From Nocardioides limicola (GTDB taxonomy: Bacteria > Actinomycetota > Actinomycetes > Propionibacteriales > Nocardioidaceae): a stretch of DNA of 64,000 bases. Below the pieces are notes generated by a model, which was given only the letters and a program-made list of their open reading frames with translations, had not been told where the DNA came from and ran no database searches. A program made the translations under genes and the position numbers. Positions 58,554 to 64,000 of this stretch are shown here, piece by piece (the stretch's first letter is position 1; each line of letters opens with the position of its first letter). The stretch is taken from contig NZ_JAERJA010000001.1 of the NCBI RefSeq assembly GCF_016827675.1, positions 434,001 to 498,000 of the forward strand, read 5' to 3'.

Positions 58554-58850
58554 TCAGGCCCAACCCAGCCAGCGGGCCGACGCGATCACGAAGCAGAACC
58601 AACCCACGCCGGCCACGGCCGGCACGACGGCCACGAACACCGGCCGGGTGGTGAACCGTCGGGCAGCGGACATGAACAACGCCAGCCACAGCAGGAGCAG
58701 CGCGGTGATGGCCCACCAGGGCGCGTCCAGGATCACCGGCGTGGCGGCGAAGAGGAAGAAGACGCACGCCATCCCGATCATCCCCCAGATCGCGAACGGT
58801 GAGGCGGGGGTCGGTGCTGGCTGGCTGACGGATCCGGTCGGGTCAGTCAT
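58554..58850 (-). CDS. Small membrane protein, unknown
   Basis: 98 residues with three hydrophobic helices (about 19-37, 43-60 and 70-91) after a Pro-rich N-terminus. No motif recognised. Its ATG lies inside the end of the upstream 69-residue gene (8-base overlap), so the two are coupled. It may be a small accessory membrane protein, but nothing indicates its role. Confidence 0.7.
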   Translation of the reverse strand: MTDPTGSVSQPAPTPASPFAIWGMIGMACVFFLFAATPVILDAPWWAITALLLLWLALFMSAARRFTTRPVFVAVVPAVAGVGWFCFVIASARWLGWA

Positions 58851-59052
58851 CGGTCTCCCCGGTCGGCAGGTCGTCGTTCCAGTCGGGATCGTTCTCCCAC
58901 GCCTCGTTCCTCTCCGCGACCCGATCCAACGCACGTTCGGCCTCGGCACGGGTCGGGTAGGGGCCAAGGCGATCGGCCCCCTTGCAGCCGTGGAAGGGCT
59001 CCACGACGCCGTGCCGGAGGCACCAGAACCACTGGTCGTCCCGCTCGTCCAT
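58843..59052 (-). CDS. Small SPOR-like acidic protein, unknown
   Basis: 69 residues. [20 protein letters not shown] then [18 protein letters not shown]: the second half resembles short SPOR-like proteins, and the two Cys plus His could bind metal, but neither is certain. TAGGTT (59060-59065) seven bases upstream of the ATG indicates leaderless expression. It is divergent from map with starts 56 bases apart. Confidence 0.75.
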   Translation of the reverse strand: MDERDDQWFWCLRHGVVEPFHGCKGADRLGPYPTRAEAERALDRVAERNEAWENDPDWNDDLPTGETDD

Positions 59053-59108
59053 GGCCTCGAACCTACACCTCGCCGGCTCGCTCGGCGTCGCTACTAGACT
59101 TCGAGACG

Positions 59109-59969
59109 ATGACCACCACCCGCACTCCCCTCGTCCCGGGCACTGTCTCGCCCCGTCGGCCGGTGCCGGCGCACATCCCTCGCCCCGAGTACGTCGGCAA
59201 GCCCTCACCGGCGCCGTTCACCGGCAGCGAGATCAAGGACCTCGACACCATCGAACGGATGCGGGTGGCCGGACGGCTCGCGGCCCAGGCTCGCGAGCTG
59301 GTGGGCAGCCACATCGTGCCGGGTGTCACCACCGACGAACTGGACCGGATCGGTCACGAGTTCCTCTGTGATCACGGCGCCTATCCGTCGACACTGGGCT
59401 ACCGCAACTTCCCCAAGTCCTTGTGCTCCTCGGTCAACGAGGTCGTCTGCCACGGGATCCCGGACTCCACGGTGATCCAGGACGGCGACATCGTGAACAT
59501 CGACATCACCGCCTATCTCGATGGCGTCCACGGCGACACCAACGCCACGTTCTGTGCCGGCGAGGTGGCGGAAGAGACGCGGCTGCTGGTGGAGCGGACC
59601 AGGGAGGCCCTGGAGCGCGGGATCCGAGCCGTGAAGCCGGGCAGGCGGGTGAACGTGATCGGCCGGGTGATCGAGGCCTATGCCAGTCGGTTCGGCTACG
59701 GCGTGGTGCGCGAATTCACCGGCCACGGCATCGGCACCCACTTCCACTCGGGTCTGGTGATCCCCCACTACGACGACCCGCACTACGCGGACCTCATCGA
59801 GCCCGGGATGACGTTCACGATCGAGCCGATGCTCAACCTGGGCACCGCCGAGTGGGACATGTGGGATGACGGGTGGACTGCGGTGACCCGCGACCGTCGT
59901 CCATCCGCCCAGTTCGAGCACACCCTGCTGGTGACCGACTCCGGCGCCGAAGTCCTCACCCACCCCTGA
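59109..59969 (+). CDS. map: Methionine aminopeptidase
   Basis: 286 residues. Removes the initiator Met. Metal ligands are seen in order: two Asp in the [18 protein letters not shown] stretch (about 137-148), His in FTGHGIG, Glu in FTIEPML and Glu in QFEHTLLV. The N-terminal extension (about 40 residues, Pro-rich) is like the longer mycobacterial type. TAGACT eight bases before the ATG suggests a leaderless mRNA. An unusual inverted-repeat block follows. Confidence 0.97.
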   Translation: MTTTRTPLVPGTVSPRRPVPAHIPRPEYVGKPSPAPFTGSEIKDLDTIERMRVAGRLAAQARELVGSHIVPGVTTDELDRIGHEFLCDHGAYPSTLGYRNFPKSLCSSVNEVVCHGIPDSTVIQDGDIVNIDITAYLDGVHGDTNATFCAGEVAEETRLLVERTREALERGIRAVKPGRRVNVIGRVIEAYASRFGYGVVREFTGHGIGTHFHSGLVIPHYDDPHYADLIEPGMTFTIEPMLNLGTAEWDMWDDGWTAVTRDRRPSAQFEHTLLVTDSGAEVLTHP

Positions 59970-59970
59970 C

Positions 59971-60060
59971 GAGGTGGGGTTTGTGGCCACCCGAAGTGGG
60001 GTTTGTGGCCGTGCGCGGCGGCCACAAACCCCACCTCGACCGGCCACAAGGCCCACTTCG
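59971..60060. repeat. Interleaved long inverted repeats after map
   Basis: Arm A GAGGTGGGGTTTGTGGCC (59971-59988) and arm B (59992-60010), which shares its last 15 bases, are followed by A' (60020-60037) and B' (60042-60060). A/A' is a perfect 18-bp inverted repeat; B/B' has two mismatches. The order A-B-A'-B' also lets B pair with A' and A with B', giving alternative nested hairpins. It lies between the convergent map and TPR genes and may end transcription; it looks like a REP-type element. Confidence 0.75.
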
Positions 60061-60065
60061 CGGGG

Positions 60066-60470
60066 TCAGGGGGTGGTCAGCAGGCGCTCGACGCGCAGGA
60101 CCGCGGTCTCGTGCTCGGGGTCGCCTGTCATCGCGGCCGCCAGGCGCAGGTGCGGCAGCGCCTCAGCGAACCGGGACTGTCGCTCCAGGACGCGGCCGAG
60201 GGTGTGCCGAGCCCAGTCGTCACCCGGGCAGTCCTCGACGAGCTTGGTCAGTTCGGTCTCCGCCGGACCGAGTTGAGCGCGCATGAAGTAGGCCCAGGCG
60301 CGCAGACTGCGCAGGCCGGTGTTGCCGGGCTCGACCTCGAGGCCGGCCTCCAGCACCTCCAGTGCCTCCCGCGGCGCCCGACGCGCGAGCAGGTCGTAGG
60401 CGATGCGGTAGGGGCCGGACGACTCCTGCTGTCCGGGGAACACCACAGCGGGGGCTTTGATCTGCTCCAT
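60066..60470 (-). CDS. Tetratricopeptide-repeat protein
   Basis: 134 residues with about three TPR-like helical pairs: IAYDLLARRAPREALEVLEA, RAWAYFMRAQLGPAETELTK and HTLGRVLERQSRFAEALPHL. TPRs bind protein partners; no enzymatic motif. It is convergent with map across the inverted-repeat block and divergent from rnpB. Small TPR proteins beside rnpB are known in actinobacteria, but the role is not assigned. Confidence 0.85.
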   Translation of the reverse strand: MEQIKAPAVVFPGQQESSGPYRIAYDLLARRAPREALEVLEAGLEVEPGNTGLRSLRAWAYFMRAQLGPAETELTKLVEDCPGDDWARHTLGRVLERQSRFAEALPHLRLAAAMTGDPEHETAVLRVERLLTTP

Positions 60471-60535
60471 GTGCGAAGGAACGCCCCGAGCAGCCCCGAC
60501 ATTCCGAAGACTCTCCGCGCGGACCGACGTACCCC

Positions 60536-60541
60536 TATGCT
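60536..60541 (+). promoter_or_regulatory. -10 box of rnpB
   Basis: TATGCT ends six bases before G60548, the predicted first base of the RNase P RNA, which also begins the P1 helix. Confidence 0.65.
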
Positions 60542-60547
60542 GGTCTC

Positions 60548-60950
60548 GCGGACGGGCCGGCCGGGCGACCGCGTCGGTTCATCCAGAGCCGCCGAGGAAG
60601 GTCCGGGCTCCACAGGGCACGGTGGTGGGTAACACCCACCCGGGGCAACCCGCGGGACAGTGCCACAGAGAACAGACCGCCACTCCGGTTCGCCGGAGCG
60701 GCAAGGGTGAAACGGTGGTGCAAGAGACCACCAGTACGCCGGGCGACCGGCGTAGCTTGGCAAACCCCACCCGGAGCAAGGTCAAGAAGCCACGCAAGTG
60801 GCGCGTGTGCGTCTGAGGGCTGCTCGCCCGAGTACACGGGTAGACCGCTGGAGGCGGCCGGCAACGGTCGCCCTAGATGGATGGTCGCCAACCGTCACCC
60901 CGCAAGGGGCACGGTGAACAGAACCCGGCCTATGAGCCGGCTCGTCCGCA
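60548..60950 (+). ncRNA. rnpB: RNase P RNA (type A)
   Basis: Catalytic RNA that trims tRNA 5' leaders. Conserved elements are GAGGAAGGTCCGGGCTCCAC (about 60594-60613), ACAGAGAACAGACCGCC (about 60666-60682), GGTGAAACGGTG (about 60707-60718) and ACAGAACCCGGCCTATG near the 3' end (about 60918-60934). The ends pair as P1: GCGGACGGGCCGG (60548-60560) with CCGGCTCGTCCGC (60937-60949). Exact 3' end is uncertain by a few bases. ORFs read through this region are not real. Confidence 0.95.
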
Positions 60951-60999
60951 CCCACCTCCCCCTCGACTGTGCCGCGCCCTGGCCGCGCGCACGTGGTAA

Positions 61000-61023
61000 C
61001 CTACCAAGCACTTGCTTGGTAGG
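61000..61023. promoter_or_regulatory. KstR2-type operator overlapping the fadD3 promoter
   Basis: CCTACCAAGC-ACTT-GCTTGGTAGG has perfect ten-base arms. Its centre, ACCAAGCACTTGCT (61003-61016), fits the mycobacterial KstR2 consensus AnCAAGnnCTTGnT. It overlaps a TAACCT -10 box (60997-61002) and the AGGAG ribosome binding site, so a bound repressor would block expression. Confidence 0.75.
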
Positions 61024-61031
61024 AGTTTGCC

Positions 61032-62657
61032 GTGTCCGAACTGTCACTGCCCGCCGCGCTGCGACGCGCGGCTCTCGAGCATGCCGACCGCACCGCAGTG
61101 GTCGACGCCGGGACCACGATGACCTTCGCCGAACTGCACGAGCGGGTCCGTGCCTGCGCGGCCGGATACGTGGCTCTCGGCCTCGCCCCCGGTGACCGGG
61201 TCGGAGTCTGGGCCCCCAACAGTTGGCAGTGGCAGGTCGCCGCACTGGCGGTCAGCTACGCCGGCGGCGTCCTGGTGCCGATCAACACCCGCTACACCGG
61301 CCATGAGGCAGCCGATCTGCTGCACCGCACCCAGGCCCGGCTGCTGATCGTCCACGACGGCTTCCTCGGTCGGGACCAGGTCGCCGAACTCCGCGCCGCG
61401 GCCGACACGAGCATCGAAGGACCCGTCGTTCCCGGCCTGCCCGAGCTGACCGCGGTGGTGTCCCTGGTCGACACCCCGGGGCTGACCCCGTGGGCGGACC
61501 TGGACGACCACGATCGGGATCTGGCCGCCGCGGAGGCACGCGCCGACGCGGTCGACCCCGACGACATCGCTGACATCCTCTTCACCTCCGGCACCACCGG
61601 CCGCTCCAAGGGGGTGGTCACCGCCCACCGGCAGACCATCGCCGCCGCCGCGGTCTGGGCCCGCATCGCCCAGATCACCCCCCACGACCGGTATCTGGTG
61701 GTCAACCCCTACTTCCACTCCTTCGGCTACAAGATCGGTCTGGTCGTGTCGTTGCTCACCGGTTGCTCGGTGGTGCCGATGCCGGTCTTCGACGTCGACG
61801 TGATGCTGGAGCTCGTCGAGTCGGAGCGGATCACCGTCCTCCCCGGCGCTCCGGCCATCTTCGGCGCCCTGCTTGAGGCACCAGGCCGATCCGCAGCAGA
61901 CCTCTCCTCGCTGCGGATCGCGGTCACCGGGGCCGCGTCGATCCCGGTGCGGCTCATCGAGCGGATGCAGTCCGAACTCTCCTTCGACACCGTCCTGACG
62001 GCGTACGGCATGACCGAGTGCGTCGTGGCAACCATGTGCCGCCCCGGCGACCCCGACGCGCTGGTGGCCGCCACCTGCGGCCGCGCCGTGGCCGATCTGG
62101 AACTGCAGGTCACCGACCCCGAGACCGGAGCCCCGCTGCCCGCCGGCACCGAGGGAGAGATCCGGATGCGCGGTCCGATGGTGATGCAGGGCTACCTCGA
62201 CGACCCCGAAGCCACCGCCGCGGCGATCGATCCGGACGGGTGGTTGCACAGCGGCGACGTCGGCACCGTGGACGAGCACGGCTACCTGCGGATCACCGAT
62301 CGGCTCAAGGACATGTACATCTCCGGAGGTTTCAACGTCTACCCCGCCGAGGTGGAGCAGGCCCTCGCCCGCCTCGACGGCGTGGTCGACGTGGGCGTGG
62401 TCGGGGTCCCCGACGAGCGCCTGGGTGAGGTCGGCTGCGCCTTCGTGGTCCGCCGCCAAGGCACCGAGCTGAGCGAATCGGACGTGATCGCCTTCGCCCG
62501 GCAACGACTCGCCAACTTCAAGGCGCCCCGCCAGGTGGTCTTCGTCGATGCACTCCCCCGCAACCTGGCCGGGAAGATCCTCAAGAACGACCTGCGAGCC
62601 CTCACGTCCCCGGGCGCTGGCCGGGAACACCGCGCAGATCCCGCGAAGGAGAACTGA
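61032..62657 (+). CDS. fadD3: FadD3-like acyl-CoA ligase (steroid C/D-ring acid)
   Basis: 541 residues. AMP-binding motif FTSGTTGRSKGVV (about 193-205), AYGMTECVVATM (A5), SGDVGTVDEHGYLRITDRLK (A7-A8) and a C-terminal GKILKNDLR (A10 Lys). In mycobacteria FadD3 activates the steroid fragment HIP, and its promoter is controlled by KstR2. The operator just upstream and the following FadE genes fit that pathway. GTG 61032 starts the protein; its stop overlaps the next ATG (TGATG). Confidence 0.87.
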   Translation: MSELSLPAALRRAALEHADRTAVVDAGTTMTFAELHERVRACAAGYVALGLAPGDRVGVWAPNSWQWQVAALAVSYAGGVLVPINTRYTGHEAADLLHRTQARLLIVHDGFLGRDQVAELRAAADTSIEGPVVPGLPELTAVVSLVDTPGLTPWADLDDHDRDLAAAEARADAVDPDDIADILFTSGTTGRSKGVVTAHRQTIAAAAVWARIAQITPHDRYLVVNPYFHSFGYKIGLVVSLLTGCSVVPMPVFDVDVMLELVESERITVLPGAPAIFGALLEAPGRSAADLSSLRIAVTGAASIPVRLIERMQSELSFDTVLTAYGMTECVVATMCRPGDPDALVAATCGRAVADLELQVTDPETGAPLPAGTEGEIRMRGPMVMQGYLDDPEATAAAIDPDGWLHSGDVGTVDEHGYLRITDRLKDMYISGGFNVYPAEVEQALARLDGVVDVGVVGVPDERLGEVGCAFVVRRQGTELSESDVIAFARQRLANFKAPRQVVFVDALPRNLAGKILKNDLRALTSPGAGREHRADPAKEN

Positions 62658-63811
62658 TGGACCTGGACCTCACTCCCGACGAGGTCGCGTTCCGCGACGA
62701 GGCCCGTGACTGGCTGGCCAGGCACGTACCGGCGACGCCGCTGCCGTCGATGGACACCGAAGCAGGCTTCCGCGCCCACCAGGAGTGGGAGGCACAACTG
62801 TCCCAGGCCCACTGGTCCGTGGTGAGTTGGCCGACCGAGTTCGGCGGCCGAGAGTCGTCCCTGACCGAGTGGGTGCTCTTCGAGGAGGAGTACTACCGAG
62901 CCGGTGCCCCGGGTCGGGTCTCCCAGAACGGCATCTTCCTGCTCGCCCCGATCATCTTCGAACACGGGACGCCAGAGCAGCAGCGCCGATTCCTGCCGTC
63001 GATGGGCTCCGGCGAGCGGATCTGGGCGCAGGCCTGGTCCGAGCCAGAGGCCGGATCGGACCTGGCCTCGCTCTCCTCGACCGCCACTCGCGACGAGGAC
63101 CGTGGTGGCTGGGTCCTGAACGGGCAGAAGACCTGGTCCTCCCGAGCGGCGTACGCGCACTGGGGCTTCGGTCTCTTCCGTTCCGACCCCACCGCAGCCC
63201 GGCACGCCGGCCTCACCTACTTCCTCTTCCCCCTCGACGCCGCCGGAGTGACGGTGCGGCCGATCCCCCAACTCGACGGGGAAGCAGGTTTCGCCGAACT
63301 GTTCTTCGACAACGTCTTCGTGCCCGATGCCGACGTGCTCGGCGCGCCGGGCGACGGATGGCGAGTGGCGATGAGCACCGCAGGGAACGAACGCGGCCTC
63401 TCCCTCCGCTCACCGGGCCGGTTCTGCGCCGCGGCCGACCGGTTGGTCGAGCTGCATCGGACCTCGGACGTCGGCCGCGCCGAACACGCGGGCCGGGTCG
63501 CGGACGCGTGGATCAAGGCGCGCGCCTATCAACTCTACACCTGGGGCACCGTCAGCCAGCTCGTCGACGGCGGCGACATCGGTGCGGCCGGATCGGTGAA
63601 CAAGGTCTTCTGGTCCGAACTCGACGTGGCGCTCCACGAGACCGCCCTCGACCTGCTCGGACCGGCCGGTGAAGTCGAGTCGGGCTGGACCGACGGGTAC
63701 CTCTTCTCGCTGTCCGGGCCGATCTATGCCGGCACCAACGAGATCCAACGCAACATCATCGCCGAGCGCATCCTCGGCCTGCCCCGCGAACCCAAGGGAG
63801 AGCGCCGATGA
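62657..63811 (+). CDS. Acyl-CoA dehydrogenase, FadE-type
   Basis: 384 residues. WSEPEAGSDLASLSSTATRD (FAD/substrate loop) and GPIYAGTNEIQRNIIAERIL near the C-terminus are family motifs. In the latter, Gly-Thr-Asn replaces the usual Glu-Gly-Thr, so the standard catalytic Glu may be absent or supplied by a partner, as in heteromeric steroid FadEs. The position after fadD3 fits FadE30/FadE31-like roles. The stop overlaps the next start (ATGA), so partners are likely co-expressed. Confidence 0.87.
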   Translation: MDLDLTPDEVAFRDEARDWLARHVPATPLPSMDTEAGFRAHQEWEAQLSQAHWSVVSWPTEFGGRESSLTEWVLFEEEYYRAGAPGRVSQNGIFLLAPIIFEHGTPEQQRRFLPSMGSGERIWAQAWSEPEAGSDLASLSSTATRDEDRGGWVLNGQKTWSSRAAYAHWGFGLFRSDPTAARHAGLTYFLFPLDAAGVTVRPIPQLDGEAGFAELFFDNVFVPDADVLGAPGDGWRVAMSTAGNERGLSLRSPGRFCAAADRLVELHRTSDVGRAEHAGRVADAWIKARAYQLYTWGTVSQLVDGGDIGAAGSVNKVFWSELDVALHETALDLLGPAGEVESGWTDGYLFSLSGPIYAGTNEIQRNIIAERILGLPREPKGERR

Positions 63812-64000
63812 GGTTCCTGCCCACCGAGGAGCACCGGGGTTTCGCTGCCTCACTCGATCGACTCCTCACCGCCGCCGACGTGCCGACCGTGGCCCGTGCG
63901 TGGGCATCAGGTGACGTCGCTCCGGGGCGGAAGCTGTGGTCCCGTCTGGTCGACCAGGGCGTCACCGCCCTGCTGCTGGCCGAGGAGGACGGCGGCGCGG
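63808..64000 (+). CDS. Acyl-CoA dehydrogenase, N-terminal part only
   Basis: 64 residues before the window end. MRFLPTEEHRGFAASLDRLL and LLLAEEDGGA match the N-terminal helical domain of acyl-CoA dehydrogenases. It begins in an ATGA overlap with the preceding FadE gene. Probably the second subunit of a heterotetrameric steroid or fatty-acyl dehydrogenase (FadE32/33-like), inferred from position only. Confidence 0.8.
   Translation, partial: MRFLPTEEHRGFAASLDRLLTAADVPTVARAWASGDVAPGRKLWSRLVDQGVTALLLAEEDGGA

Noticed and set aside
60540..60960. Several overlapping ORFs at the RNase P locus
   Set aside because: The DNA matches the conserved core and P1 pairing of rnpB; the ORFs are incidental.

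Overview
The window is high-GC actinobacterial chromosome, most likely from the Propionibacteriales (Nocardioidaceae or a close relative). The evidence is the gene content: dut/DUF3093/DUF4235/DUF4193, coproporphyrin ferrochelatase, SepH, a fused AcrA1-type double SDR, an HrdB-type sigma factor beside a second topoisomerase (parE/parC), DUF4192, DUF5998 and DUF7455. GTG starts and 1-4 base stop/start overlaps are frequent. Many genes have a TAnnnT-type -10 box only 6-8 bases before the start codon, which points to widespread leaderless transcription. No tRNA, rRNA, CRISPR array, transposase or integrase gene was seen.

Layout. 0-10.8 kb: housekeeping genes (3' end of dut missing at the window edge, suhB-like phosphatase, cpfC, a transporter with a sugar-lactone oxidase, sepH, an acyl-CoA reductase-like double SDR, a mercaptopyruvate sulfurtransferase, tdk). 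10.8-24 kb: a topoisomerase IV neighbourhood with a phosphodiesterase-like protein, DUF5998, a GNAT/acyl-CoA synthetase-like acetyltransferase, parC followed by the lprG-p55 lipoprotein/transporter pair, carbonic anhydrase, and parE on the other strand. 24-32.5 kb: DUF7455, DUF456, a DevS/DevR-like two-component system with stress proteins, the primary sigma factor, a HhH-GPD glycosylase and DUF4192. 32.7-40.2 kb: dinB, the pxpABC 5-oxoprolinase operon, an oligopeptidase B-like peptidase, a SigB-type sigma factor and coaE. 40.2-52.7 kb: an AMP-ligase, a very large surface protein, and a TetR-controlled leucine/isovalerate catabolic operon (acyl-CoA dehydrogenase, MaoC hydratase, CitE-type lyase, methylcrotonyl-CoA carboxylase beta and alpha), followed by a diiron protein. 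52.7-60.5 kb: rpsA, a GlxA-type regulator, a methyltransferase plus flippase, panB, map and a TPR protein. 60.5-64 kb: the RNase P RNA, then a FadD3-type ligase with two acyl-CoA dehydrogenases behind a sequence matching the KstR2 operator, so probably steroid C/D-ring degradation. The last gene is cut by the window end.

The most unusual feature is at the 3' end of parE (20,936-21,634). The last ~20 codons of parE occur three times in the same orientation, separated by two small unknown genes (a 79-aa two-helix membrane protein and a 92-aa helical protein). All five reading frames are linked by overlapping stop/start codons. The outer two copies share a perfect 17-bp direct repeat. Recombination between them would remove exactly 639 bp and restore one in-frame parE. 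This looks like serial insertion of tiny gene cassettes into the end of an essential gene, with each insertion supplying a replacement tail. parE itself also has no ATG, GTG or TTG start able to give its conserved N-terminus, and appears to begin at an ATC codon behind a good ribosome binding site.
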